Assembly (NCBI GenBank): GCA_016936215.1
Contig: JAFGPL010000014.1
Span: forward strand, 1-41,188
Origin: Bacteroidales bacterium
Lineage (GTDB): Bacteria > Bacteroidota > Bacteroidia > Bacteroidales > UBA10428
DNA: 41,188 bases
Direction: 5' to 3'
Shown here: piece after piece, positions 35,501 to 41,188 of the stretch
How positions within the stretch are numbered: position 1 is the first letter of the stretch
How the letters are laid out: each line of letters begins with the position of its first letter
The notes under the pieces: model-generated
Told to the model about the DNA's origin: nothing
The model's database searches: none
The model's input: only the letters and a program-made list of their open reading frames with translations
Program-made: the position numbers and the translations under genes

Positions 35501-37063
35501 CCTACCTATATTTCGGTTCACCCCAAACAAGATTCACTTAATTTTGTGTCCCCGCTTGCTTATTACGATTACAGCAAAAACCTGCTGAAAGCCACAGAGG
35601 TGAAGTATATTGATGTTGCCGATGCACGCATCTATCCCGATAAGGGCAACGTCGTTATTGAATCGGATGCCAGGATGCAGCCATTGGTAAATTCAAGGGT
35701 GAAGGCCAATATGACCACGAAGTTTCATAAGTTTCATTCCTCTACCATTAATATTTATGGCAGAAAGAATTATGATGGTTTCGCCAATTACGATTATGTG
35801 GATGAGAATAACGAAATTCAGAACATTCATTTTAAAAATATCGGGGTGGATGAAAACCTTCAGACCATTGCCAGCGGTGAAATATTTGAACCCGATAAAT
35901 TCAGGCTCAGCCCGAATTATTTGTATATGGGAAAAGTGTTGCTTGAAGCCGAAAAACAATACCTGACATTTAAAGGAGGCGTTAAAATAGAACATAACTG
36001 TGATAAAATTGAACCCAAGTGGCTGGATTTCACCTGTGAAATCAATCCCAACCAGATATATATCCCGCTGCCCGAGCAGCCTCTGGATATCAACAAGCAA
36101 AAAATCTATGCCGGGCTTTTTATGTATTATGATTCCGTGCACATTTACCCCGCTTTTCTTACCCCCCGGAAAAATTACAGCGACAAGGCCATGCTGCCTG
36201 TCAGTGGTTTTCTTTATTATGATAAACCTACGCAGCTTTATAAGATATCTTCAATGGAGAAACTATACGACAGGGAAGTAAATGGCAATTACCTGAGCCT
36301 GCATCGAGAAGATTGTGAAATGTACGGAGAAGGAAAACTCGACCTGGGCTTCGACCTAGGGCTTGTAAAGACTTATACTGCCGGCAATTTCAGGCACAGC
36401 ATCAATAACAACACTACGGTACTTGATGTTGTCATGGGTTTCAATTTCTTTATACATGATAATATAATTGATATCATGGCCGGTGATCTTGACAGTATTC
36501 CCAATGCGATAGCTGCCGATCTCAACCGTACCACATACAACAGGGCGATATCAGAGCTTGCGGGCAAAGCCGGTGCGCAGGCCTTTAAGGATGAGCTTAA
36601 CCTTTTCGGCACTGTGAAAACAATTCCCGAGGGTCTTAAGCATACCATCCTGTTCAATGACCTTAAACTGGAATGGAACCCGGATACCCGATCGTATATG
36701 TCGGTTGGCAAAATCGGTATTGGCAGCATTAACAATACGCAGGTCAACAAGCTGGTGGACGGGTTCATCGAGATTCAGGTAAAACGCAGCGGTGATCTTT
36801 GTGATATCTACCTCGAAATTGATAACAAATGGTATTATTTTGGTTATACGCGAGGTGTAATGCAGGTTTTATCATCCAACAAGGCATTCCTCGACCCCAT
36901 TATAGCCCTTAAACCAAAAGAAAGGAAACAAAAGATTTCCGGAAAATCACTGGGTATGTCATACATATACATGGTTTCAACAGACAGGAAGAAGTCTATG
37001 TTTTACAACCGTTACCGTGAGGTGATGGAAATGAGGAAAGGCAGCCCGGAAAGCGGGGATTAA
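32558..37063 (+). CDS. very large exported protein of unknown function (1501 residues)
   Basis: A clear signal peptide (YCLFVFACFCFTIAYNQ) starts the protein, so it acts outside the cytoplasm. About residues 20-130 look alpha-helical. The rest is dominated by alternating beta-strands with recurring phrases such as GKGTIEYL, KSHIDFRSKKGFFDSN, RIYPDKGNVVIESDARM and TFKGGVKIEHNC. These suggest long OstA- or AsmA-like beta-sheet scaffolds, but I cannot assign a family. At about 465-515 a compact helical segment (FHAEDFANYLRLPVHLVKQM, then VAGFVFYD) looks like a winged-helix fold, unusual in an exported protein. There is no T9SS sorting domain and no terminal barrel signature. Its start falls 18 bases after the prmA terminator and it converges on carbamate kinase. 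The frame is intact over 4.5 kb, so it is under selection. Confidence 0.85.
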   Translation: MKKYCLFVFACFCFTIAYNQTLKEFSSDREKFTDDLEKFMRVNITLNTEVILSDFLTVWGKDSVSTLTPEEQTSVIEISNLMLKRNFKPDPHFKMFLQSIVSFSNSGRKDALFIPWRDGLLELLDKRKVSTSKTYEFIRFPSALLDSGSLSYSSSTVWQASATDYKFVNDKKEFYVLFGKTDLTCYAKRDSIAVFATGGRYEPIEKTWTGSLGLVTWERGGYSRDSVFAVLADYTINMSKSEYTAENVSFTNKYFFTKALTGTLTDKVKYIQTTGDATYPQFDSYQKDFFIKDLYDNIDYEGGLSMQGSKLVGTGTRDRNAHINIFRNDTLMVKAQSGYFAFRADRVIGINTSVTIELQRDSIFHPGLNFRFMVKDRELTLSRSDNFTSQSPYFNSYHNIDMSFEQLSWKINEPLMHFKAPIGAATGIANFESVNFFNYDRFTQMQGMDDVHPLILIRSFARKEKSEEFHAEDFANYLRLPVHLVKQMLMRMSVAGFVFYDANTEMAAIKPKLHTYIAASVANIDYDVISIPSRTNAPVENAIFDLRTFDLTINGIPQIFVSDSQNVAIFPDKERIVMKKNRDFQFNGTVVAGLFTFEGNNFFFSYDSFKINLLNVDVLRIKYLTGAVDNFGRSEVGDIDNVIRHVTGEVLVDRSDNKSGRENYPEYPIFISKESSYVFYERSDIQSGVYDQNEFYFEIYPYTMDSLDNFNRNSMLYEGEFVSAGILPPIAQTLSLQKDKSLGFKHATPAEGLPLYGGKGNYISEIEMTNSGLRGKGTIEYLTSVTQSDDILFFPDSLNANATDYTIAKKTNETQYPQVTGKNDYIHWLPYADEMYAYKKDIDFKMFNDSTRLQGNLKLEPAGLSGWGRMDLKNSDIISDRFTYKSDEIFADTSDFYLKSLHSTGFTVLTDNVKSHIDFRSKKGFFDSNEDYSLVNFPENRYISYLDYFIWDMDRKELEMGARKTAGTAPADTLEDAPAIGPTYISVHPKQDSLNFVSPLAYYDYSKNLLKATEVKYIDVADARIYPDKGNVVIESDARMQPLVNSRVKANMTTKFHKFHSSTINIYGRKNYDGFANYDYVDENNEIQNIHFKNIGVDENLQTIASGEIFEPDKFRLSPNYLYMGKVLLEAEKQYLTFKGGVKIEHNCDKIEPKWLDFTCEINPNQIYIPLPEQPLDINKQKIYAGLFMYYDSVHIYPAFLTPRKNYSDKAMLPVSGFLYYDKPTQLYKISSMEKLYDREVNGNYLSLHREDCEMYGEGKLDLGFDLGLVKTYTAGNFRHSINNNTTVLDVVMGFNFFIHDNIIDIMAGDLDSIPNAIAADLNRTTYNRAISELAGKAGAQAFKDELNLFGTVKTIPEGLKHTILFNDLKLEWNPDTRSYMSVGKIGIGSINNTQVNKLVDGFIEIQVKRSGDLCDIYLEIDNKWYYFGYTRGVMQVLSSNKAFLDPIIALKPKERKQKISGKSLGMSYIYMVSTDRKKSMFYNRYREVMEMRKGSPESGD

Positions 37064-37099
37064 AACTTTTAAAATTGAAATTTTAAGTTCGCGGTCGGT
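37064..37099. terminator. AT-rich hairpin between converging genes
   Basis: AACTTTTAAAATT followed by GAAATTTTAAGTT forms an imperfect AT-only inverted repeat in the 36 bases between the converging 1501-residue gene and arcC. It could stop transcription in both directions, but the stem has no GC base pairs in its centre and is weak. Confidence 0.35.
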
Positions 37100-38092
37100 T
37101 TACGCATTACCATAGTTGTCTGTATGTCTTACATCACCTGCATTATAATGCATAGTGATTTTTGACCCATATCTTTTGTCTGCAAGCTTTGCAGCCTCTG
37201 TAATGATGCTTTTGCTGCCTCCATGTTTTAAAAAGCTGAGTGCTGCTTCAACTTTTGGTTTCATATTGCCTTCACCAAACATGCCCATCTCAAGGTACCT
37301 GACGGCATCTTTATAATCAAGAAATTCAGCAATCTGCTGGTTGGTCTGTTTGTAATTCAGAAATATATAAGGGACGTCCGTTAAAATATAAAATTCATCT
37401 GCGCTAATGGTTGCCGCGAGCAGTGCCGAAGCAATGTCCTTGTCAATTACAGCTTCCACCGGCCTTAAATCATTGTTTTCATCCATATAAACCGGGATAC
37501 CGCCTCCACCTGCGGTAATCACTATATTTCCCTGTTCAACCAGTTGTCTTATAATTTCGGTATTCATGATTTCAACCGGTTCGGGTGATGGCACAACCCT
37601 GCGGTAACCTCCGCTGGTTTTTTGTTCCTCCTTGAATATCCAGCCTTTGGTTTTTGACAGTTTTTCGGCTGTATCACCCGGGTACATCCTTCCTATCCTT
37701 TTCGAAGGGTTTATAAATGCTGCTCCCTGGTGGTTAACTTTTACCTGACATATAAGGCTGATAATGTTTTTGGCAATACCGTGCTTGCCCAGGACATTGT
37801 AAAGTATTCTTTCTATCATGTAACCAATTTCTCCCTGTGTGCCTGCAACACATATGTCTAATGGCATCTGGGGGATATTGTAAGATGATTCACCGGCGTC
37901 GTTTTTTAACAGGATGTCACCTACCTGTGGACCGTTTCCGTGCGTTATCACCAGGTTGTAACCGTCTTTTAAGAGAAAAACAAGGTTTTCGAGTGTATCA
38001 AACGTGTTCTGTTCCTGTTCCTCGATCGTCCCTTTCTGATAATCACGCTGCAGGGCATTACCCCCTAATGCAACAACTGCCAGTTTAGCCAT
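37100..38092 (-). CDS. arcC: carbamate kinase
   Basis: The amino-acid-kinase fold enzyme transfers phosphate between carbamoyl phosphate and ADP. Visible landmarks are the N-terminal LAVVALGGNALQ phosphate-binding loop, THGNGPQVG, DICVAGTQGEIGYMIE, the carbamate-kinase-specific VPSPEPVEI, VITAGGGGIPVY, and the DKDIASALLAATISADEFYI nucleotide site followed by ILTDVPYI. The length (330) is slightly above the usual ~310. No arginine deiminase or ornithine transcarbamylase gene is next to it, so an arginine-fermentation operon is not supported; it may serve agmatine, allantoin or carbamoyl-phosphate turnover. It lies 83 bases after the rhomboid gene on the same strand. Confidence 0.95.
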   Translation of the reverse strand: MAKLAVVALGGNALQRDYQKGTIEEQEQNTFDTLENLVFLLKDGYNLVITHGNGPQVGDILLKNDAGESSYNIPQMPLDICVAGTQGEIGYMIERILYNVLGKHGIAKNIISLICQVKVNHQGAAFINPSKRIGRMYPGDTAEKLSKTKGWIFKEEQKTSGGYRRVVPSPEPVEIMNTEIIRQLVEQGNIVITAGGGGIPVYMDENNDLRPVEAVIDKDIASALLAATISADEFYILTDVPYIFLNYKQTNQQIAEFLDYKDAVRYLEMGMFGEGNMKPKVEAALSFLKHGGSKSIITEAAKLADKRYGSKITMHYNAGDVRHTDNYGNA

Positions 38093-38175
38093 AAAATAAT
38101 GTTTTTCAGTACCTAAAGTTAGTACGTTGATTTCTAAACAGAAATGATTATCGTCAGTCTCGTGTGCTCGCTTGC

Positions 38176-38865
38176 TTAATATGGATACCTTTTTCTTTTT
38201 ACAAACATTTTATACAAAACCCATCCGGCGATAAATCCGCCGATATGTGCCCAGAAAGCGATACCTGAGGCAGTGCCGTGAAACATAAGGTGGCTCGCCC
38301 CGCTCAAAAGCTGCAGTATAAACCAGATGCCGATGAAAATAAATGCGGGTATCGGGACGAAAAGCGGAATGATGTAAAAAACCGGGATAAGGGTAATGAC
38401 TTTACTTTTTGGGAAAAGAAACATATAGGCAGCCATAACCCCGGATATGGCCCCAGATGCACCAATGGCCGGGACCGGGGAATGGATATAAAGCACGAAA
38501 TGTGTGGCGCTGGCAAGTACACCGGTGAGAAGATAGAAAACAAGGTAACCGAATTTTCCCATCCTGTCTTCAACATTGTCGCCAAAAATAAAGAGAAAAA
38601 GCATATTGCCCAGAAAATGCCATAGCCCGCCGTGAAGAAATATATTGGTAACAAAGGTGTACAGTATCTTATAGCTGCCCTCTTCCCCGCCAAGGAGTGC
38701 CGGAAGGATATTGGCCGGTACAAGCCCATACCTGTAAAAAAGCTCGTTCAATTGTGCTTCGGGCAACCTGATTTCAAAAATAAAGACCACCAGGTTGGCC
38801 AGGATCAATAAATAATTGATTACCGGGAAACTTTTCGAAGGAATGGTGTCTTTAAGCGGTATCAT
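38176..38865 (-). CDS. rhomboid family intramembrane serine protease
   Basis: A 229-residue protein with about six membrane helices that cleaves substrates within the bilayer of the inner membrane. The catalytic serine is in GASGAISG (Ser137) and the partner histidine in FWAHIGGFIAGWVL (His207). The HxxxN oxyanion-side motif reads LWHFLGNMLFLFIFGDN (His83, Asn87). All three are in the expected spacing, so it should be active. It lies 22 bases after a small exported barrel-like protein gene and before arcC. The substrate cannot be inferred from context. Confidence 0.94.
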   Translation of the reverse strand: MIPLKDTIPSKSFPVINYLLILANLVVFIFEIRLPEAQLNELFYRYGLVPANILPALLGGEEGSYKILYTFVTNIFLHGGLWHFLGNMLFLFIFGDNVEDRMGKFGYLVFYLLTGVLASATHFVLYIHSPVPAIGASGAISGVMAAYMFLFPKSKVITLIPVFYIIPLFVPIPAFIFIGIWFILQLLSGASHLMFHGTASGIAFWAHIGGFIAGWVLYKMFVKRKRYPY

Positions 38866-38887
38866 TTTTTAAAAGTTAAGTAAGAAA

Positions 38888-39535
38888 TTAGTTTTTTGAT
38901 TCAAAGCGATAACCAATTCCCAGAGCCCCCATCGAATTAAAAAATTCGTAATTTGTAAAATAAGATGGATTGTTTCGTGAAAGCACAAGCCCAAGTGCCA
39001 GTTCTAAAAACCAATGACGATATTTGCCCAGGTTGATCATCCCCCCGCCATTTATATTCATGCCATAGCTTGCCTCTGCAGGGCCATCCTCGGGTTTTAT
39101 AACACCGTATGCGCCATAGCCAAAATTAACAAAAACAGATTTGACCGACAACTGAACCCCTGCATTTGTGGTGAGTTTTCCCAAAGGGGTGGTACCCATA
39201 CCAATAATTAATCCTGAATTATTTTTACCGATCAGCATTTTGGTGCCGATTACACCATAACTCGGTCCAAAACCCACTCCTAAATTAATCCCGGAATTGG
39301 TTAAAGGTTTTTTCACACCGTATTGAATTCTTAAGATATCCTTTTTATCAAGGTAGGTGTCAATTTTTTGTTTTTTATCATTATACATTTCAAAATATAC
39401 CCGGGCGCTGTCTTCTTTAATTATTTTACATCTCGCATGGTTACCGCTTACCGTGTAAATTGAATCAATCTGGGAAAACACGGTATTGGTAATAACGGAC
39501 AGCAATACCATGATTGTGAAATGCTTCATTTTCAA
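38888..39535 (-). CDS. exported barrel-like protein of unknown function (215 residues)
   Basis: A signal peptide (FTIMVLLSVITNTVFSQ) is followed by a short beta-sandwich-like N-terminal part (DSIYTVSGNHARCKIIKEDS, then VYFEMYNDKKQKIDTYLDKK) with the single cysteine, a layout I have seen at the N-termini of Bacteroidota envelope proteins. From about residue 85 the sequence alternates glycine-rich turns and amphipathic strands (GVGFGPSYGVIG, NFGYGAYGVI, GMNINGGGMINLG) up to a C-terminal YRFESKN, consistent with a small outer-membrane barrel of roughly 8 strands. The family is not recognised. It lies between a T9SS type B protein (58 bases upstream) and the rhomboid protease (22 bases downstream), so co-transcription is likely. 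Confidence 0.75.
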   Translation of the reverse strand: MKMKHFTIMVLLSVITNTVFSQIDSIYTVSGNHARCKIIKEDSARVYFEMYNDKKQKIDTYLDKKDILRIQYGVKKPLTNSGINLGVGFGPSYGVIGTKMLIGKNNSGLIIGMGTTPLGKLTTNAGVQLSVKSVFVNFGYGAYGVIKPEDGPAEASYGMNINGGGMINLGKYRHWFLELALGLVLSRNNPSYFTNYEFFNSMGALGIGYRFESKN

Positions 39536-39593
39536 TTAATTTATAATCAGTTAATGTTAAATCGGATGATATGAGGATTTTAATATGCAAGAA

Positions 39594-40982
39594 TTACCTG
39601 AACAAATAAATATAGCCGGTTTTATTGTATTTACCCAAAGGGTCTTCGGATGCAGAAGAAGTTAAAATATAAAAATACACACCCTGGTTGAGTTCCATCC
39701 CGTATTCGGTCTTGCCGTCCCATACAATTTCTGTACCTTCACCCTCATATACCAGCAATCCCGAGCGGCTGTATATCTTGATGGTCAGGTTTACACCACC
39801 TCCGCTTATCATAAAGTAATCGTTTCTGCCATCACCGTTGGGTGTAAAAACATTTTGCACCGTTACTTCAGGGGTAAGGATTACATCCTGCACCGATGAA
39901 CTGATGCACCCGTGGGTGAGGTCTTCAATGGTGAGGGAAGCAGACACAGTGTCGGGCTCATTGTTAAAGGTATAAATCGGCCTTACATCGTTGCTTTCAG
40001 AGAACCCTTCCATCTGCCAGGTATATTGGTAAACTGCCGCTGTATCTAATAACGGGTCAAGGCTGTAGCATACCTTAATAATACTTGTTGCATTCGACAA
40101 TGTGTCGTCACATCTGAAATCGGCTTTAACCATGCGGTGAAGGGTAATAAAATCTGACTTGATGAGGACATTGTTTGGGTCGCCGTTAAAAATGACCCTT
40201 ACTGTATAATTCACGGTAGGTGTGTTCCCTGCCCTGTAAACCACAGTATCAGGGTCAATAATGTTACTGCTGGTTGTATTTCCAAAATCCCACAAAATAG
40301 GGGCAATGGTATCGGGGTTAACATTTATAAGGCTGAACTTTACCTTTAGTGAATCACAACCTTCGGTAACACTTGCAACAATATCGGGCACGCCAGCCTG
40401 CGGCAGTACATTAATGGTTTGCAACCTGGTGTCGGTACATCCAAAGTCATCGGTAACATTCAGCGATACATTGTAACTGCCAGGGGATGAATATGTGTGG
40501 ATGATGTCCCTGCCTGCTCCTGTGTTCCCATCGCCGAAATTCCAGGTATAAGCGTAAGTAGCGGTAACATCGAAAGGCTGGTCGAGGTGCTCGAATGAAT
40601 AAGCATAAGGATCTATTTCAGCGGTGTCTTTCAAATTAAAGTCTGCTGTTACGGTGCGGTGTATCCTTATATAATTAAACTTTGAAGCAACCTCCGGATC
40701 ATTGGCGTTATTTATATATACTACTACCGGATAGGAGGAAGGTATATCATATTTGGCGGTTAATATTTCAGAAACACTATAGGTCGTATCATAGCCTCCC
40801 GGTTTATAAAGGTCCCATATGATATAATCTATTGAATCATCTGTAGCTGTAGAGGTAAAGGTATAATTCACCGTAAGGGAATCGCACCCCTGTGTTACAT
40901 CTGCACTAAAATCATATTGCCCGTAAAGCGCCACAGGCCATAACATCAAAAGAAAAATGAATATTTTATACTTTTCGGTCAT
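39594..40982 (-). CDS. PKD-domain surface protein with T9SS type B sorting domain
   Basis: A signal peptide (IFIFLLMLWPVALYGQ) precedes two PKD-type units. The first includes the standard WNFGDGNTGAG and HTYSSPGSYNVSLNVTDDFG; others begin VTQGCDSLTVNYTF and VTEGCDSLKVKFSL. At about residue 377 the gliding-motility-associated C-terminal domain begins with VFTPNGDGRNDYFMISG. It continues with IKIYSRSGLLVYEGEG, VWDGKTEYGMELNQGVYFYI and the final GYIYLFR, the complete type B export signal. The start codon overlaps the stop of the upstream permease gene by one base (TGATG), so translation is coupled. No PorP/SprF gene is adjacent. Surface adhesion or binding is inferred. Confidence 0.92.
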   Translation of the reverse strand: MTEKYKIFIFLLMLWPVALYGQYDFSADVTQGCDSLTVNYTFTSTATDDSIDYIIWDLYKPGGYDTTYSVSEILTAKYDIPSSYPVVVYINNANDPEVASKFNYIRIHRTVTADFNLKDTAEIDPYAYSFEHLDQPFDVTATYAYTWNFGDGNTGAGRDIIHTYSSPGSYNVSLNVTDDFGCTDTRLQTINVLPQAGVPDIVASVTEGCDSLKVKFSLINVNPDTIAPILWDFGNTTSSNIIDPDTVVYRAGNTPTVNYTVRVIFNGDPNNVLIKSDFITLHRMVKADFRCDDTLSNATSIIKVCYSLDPLLDTAAVYQYTWQMEGFSESNDVRPIYTFNNEPDTVSASLTIEDLTHGCISSSVQDVILTPEVTVQNVFTPNGDGRNDYFMISGGGVNLTIKIYSRSGLLVYEGEGTEIVWDGKTEYGMELNQGVYFYILTSSASEDPLGKYNKTGYIYLFR

Positions 40983-41188
40983 CAGGTTTGCAGGCTTAGG
41001 TTATCCATTCGTTTGGTCAGGTGTTTTACTACCCTGAACTGGTAAAAAAACTCTCTGGCGAACCCCCGCAACACGGTATACGCTGGTATTGCCAGCATCA
41101 TCCCGATAACACCGGCCAGATGGCCGGCTATAAGTATCACCAGGAAAACCTCCATGGGGTGCGCGTTAATGCTTTTAGAGAATATCAA
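40982..41188 (-). CDS. AI-2E family permease, C-terminal end only
   Basis: The frame runs off the right edge, so only the last 68 or so residues are visible. The segment INAHPMEVFLVILIAGHLAGVIGMMLAIPAYTVLRGF is typical of the last membrane helices of AI-2E/YdiK-type permeases: an HP followed by a glycine-rich helix, then a proline-broken helix. It ends in a short cytoplasmic tail. These proteins transport small molecules or ions; the substrate cannot be read here. Its stop overlaps the start of the following gene by one base. Confidence 0.8.
   Translation of the reverse strand: MIFSKSINAHPMEVFLVILIAGHLAGVIGMMLAIPAYTVLRGFAREFFYQFRVVKHLTKRMDNLSLQT

Noticed and set aside
37100-38092. Arginine deiminase (fermentation) operon around arcC
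   Set aside because: Neighbours are a rhomboid protease and a large exported protein; no arcA or arcB gene is present within the window.

Overview
The window reads as chromosomal DNA of a Bacteroidota bacterium, most likely a Bacteroidales-type organism. The evidence is a PorP/SprF protein, two proteins with a type B (gliding-motility-associated) C-terminal sorting domain of the type IX secretion system (T9SS), SprB-type repeats, a GLPGLI protein next to a TonB-receptor-like barrel, a BT_3928-type DoxX protein beside tpiA, and a TAnnTTTG-type promoter box. I cannot name a species. No tRNA, rRNA, CRISPR array or intact transposase gene was seen.

Layout. (1) 1-4750, + strand: the 3' end of a large beta-helix adhesin, a small SprB-repeat exported protein, an 11-TPR membrane-anchored protein, and an exported protein with YD-like repeats. 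A small inverted-repeat element (4786-4919) follows. (2) 19258-4977, - strand: a surface-protein operon made of a 3634-residue modular adhesin, a small PKD-like exported protein, a small protein carrying a T9SS type B sorting domain, and PorP/SprF. The adhesin and the small PKD-like protein lack a recognisable sorting domain. They share with the adhesin at the left edge a short C-terminal tail of the form GPxxHIPN. (3) 20771-19836: malate dehydrogenase. (4) 28136-20970, - strand: folP and cdaA flank an AT-richer island holding two paralogous small exported two-cysteine peptides, a GLPGLI protein and a TonB-receptor-like outer-membrane barrel. A small inverted-repeat element lies inside the island, and a helically phased 21-bp tandem array lies just upstream. 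(5) 28184-37063, + strand: housekeeping genes tmk, a DoxX/thioredoxin-like membrane protein, tpiA and prmA, then a 1501-residue exported protein of unknown function. The tpiA-prmA gap is packed with nested inverted repeats. (6) 41188-37100, - strand: the end of an AI-2E-type permease, overlapping by one base a PKD protein with a type B sorting domain, then a small exported barrel-like protein, a rhomboid protease and carbamate kinase.

How it may fit together: the 19.3-5.0 kb operon looks like one export-and-display unit. PorP/SprF and the sorting-domain protein would form the outer-membrane attachment point, and the giant adhesin and its small partner would join it through the shared tail. 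That role for the tail is inference. The peptide/GLPGLI/barrel island is the best candidate for an undescribed peptide-secretion or peptide-sensing system. Gene calls for mdh, cdaA, folP, tmk, tpiA, prmA, arcC and the rhomboid protease rest on visible catalytic motifs. Functions of the large surface proteins are inferred from architecture only.
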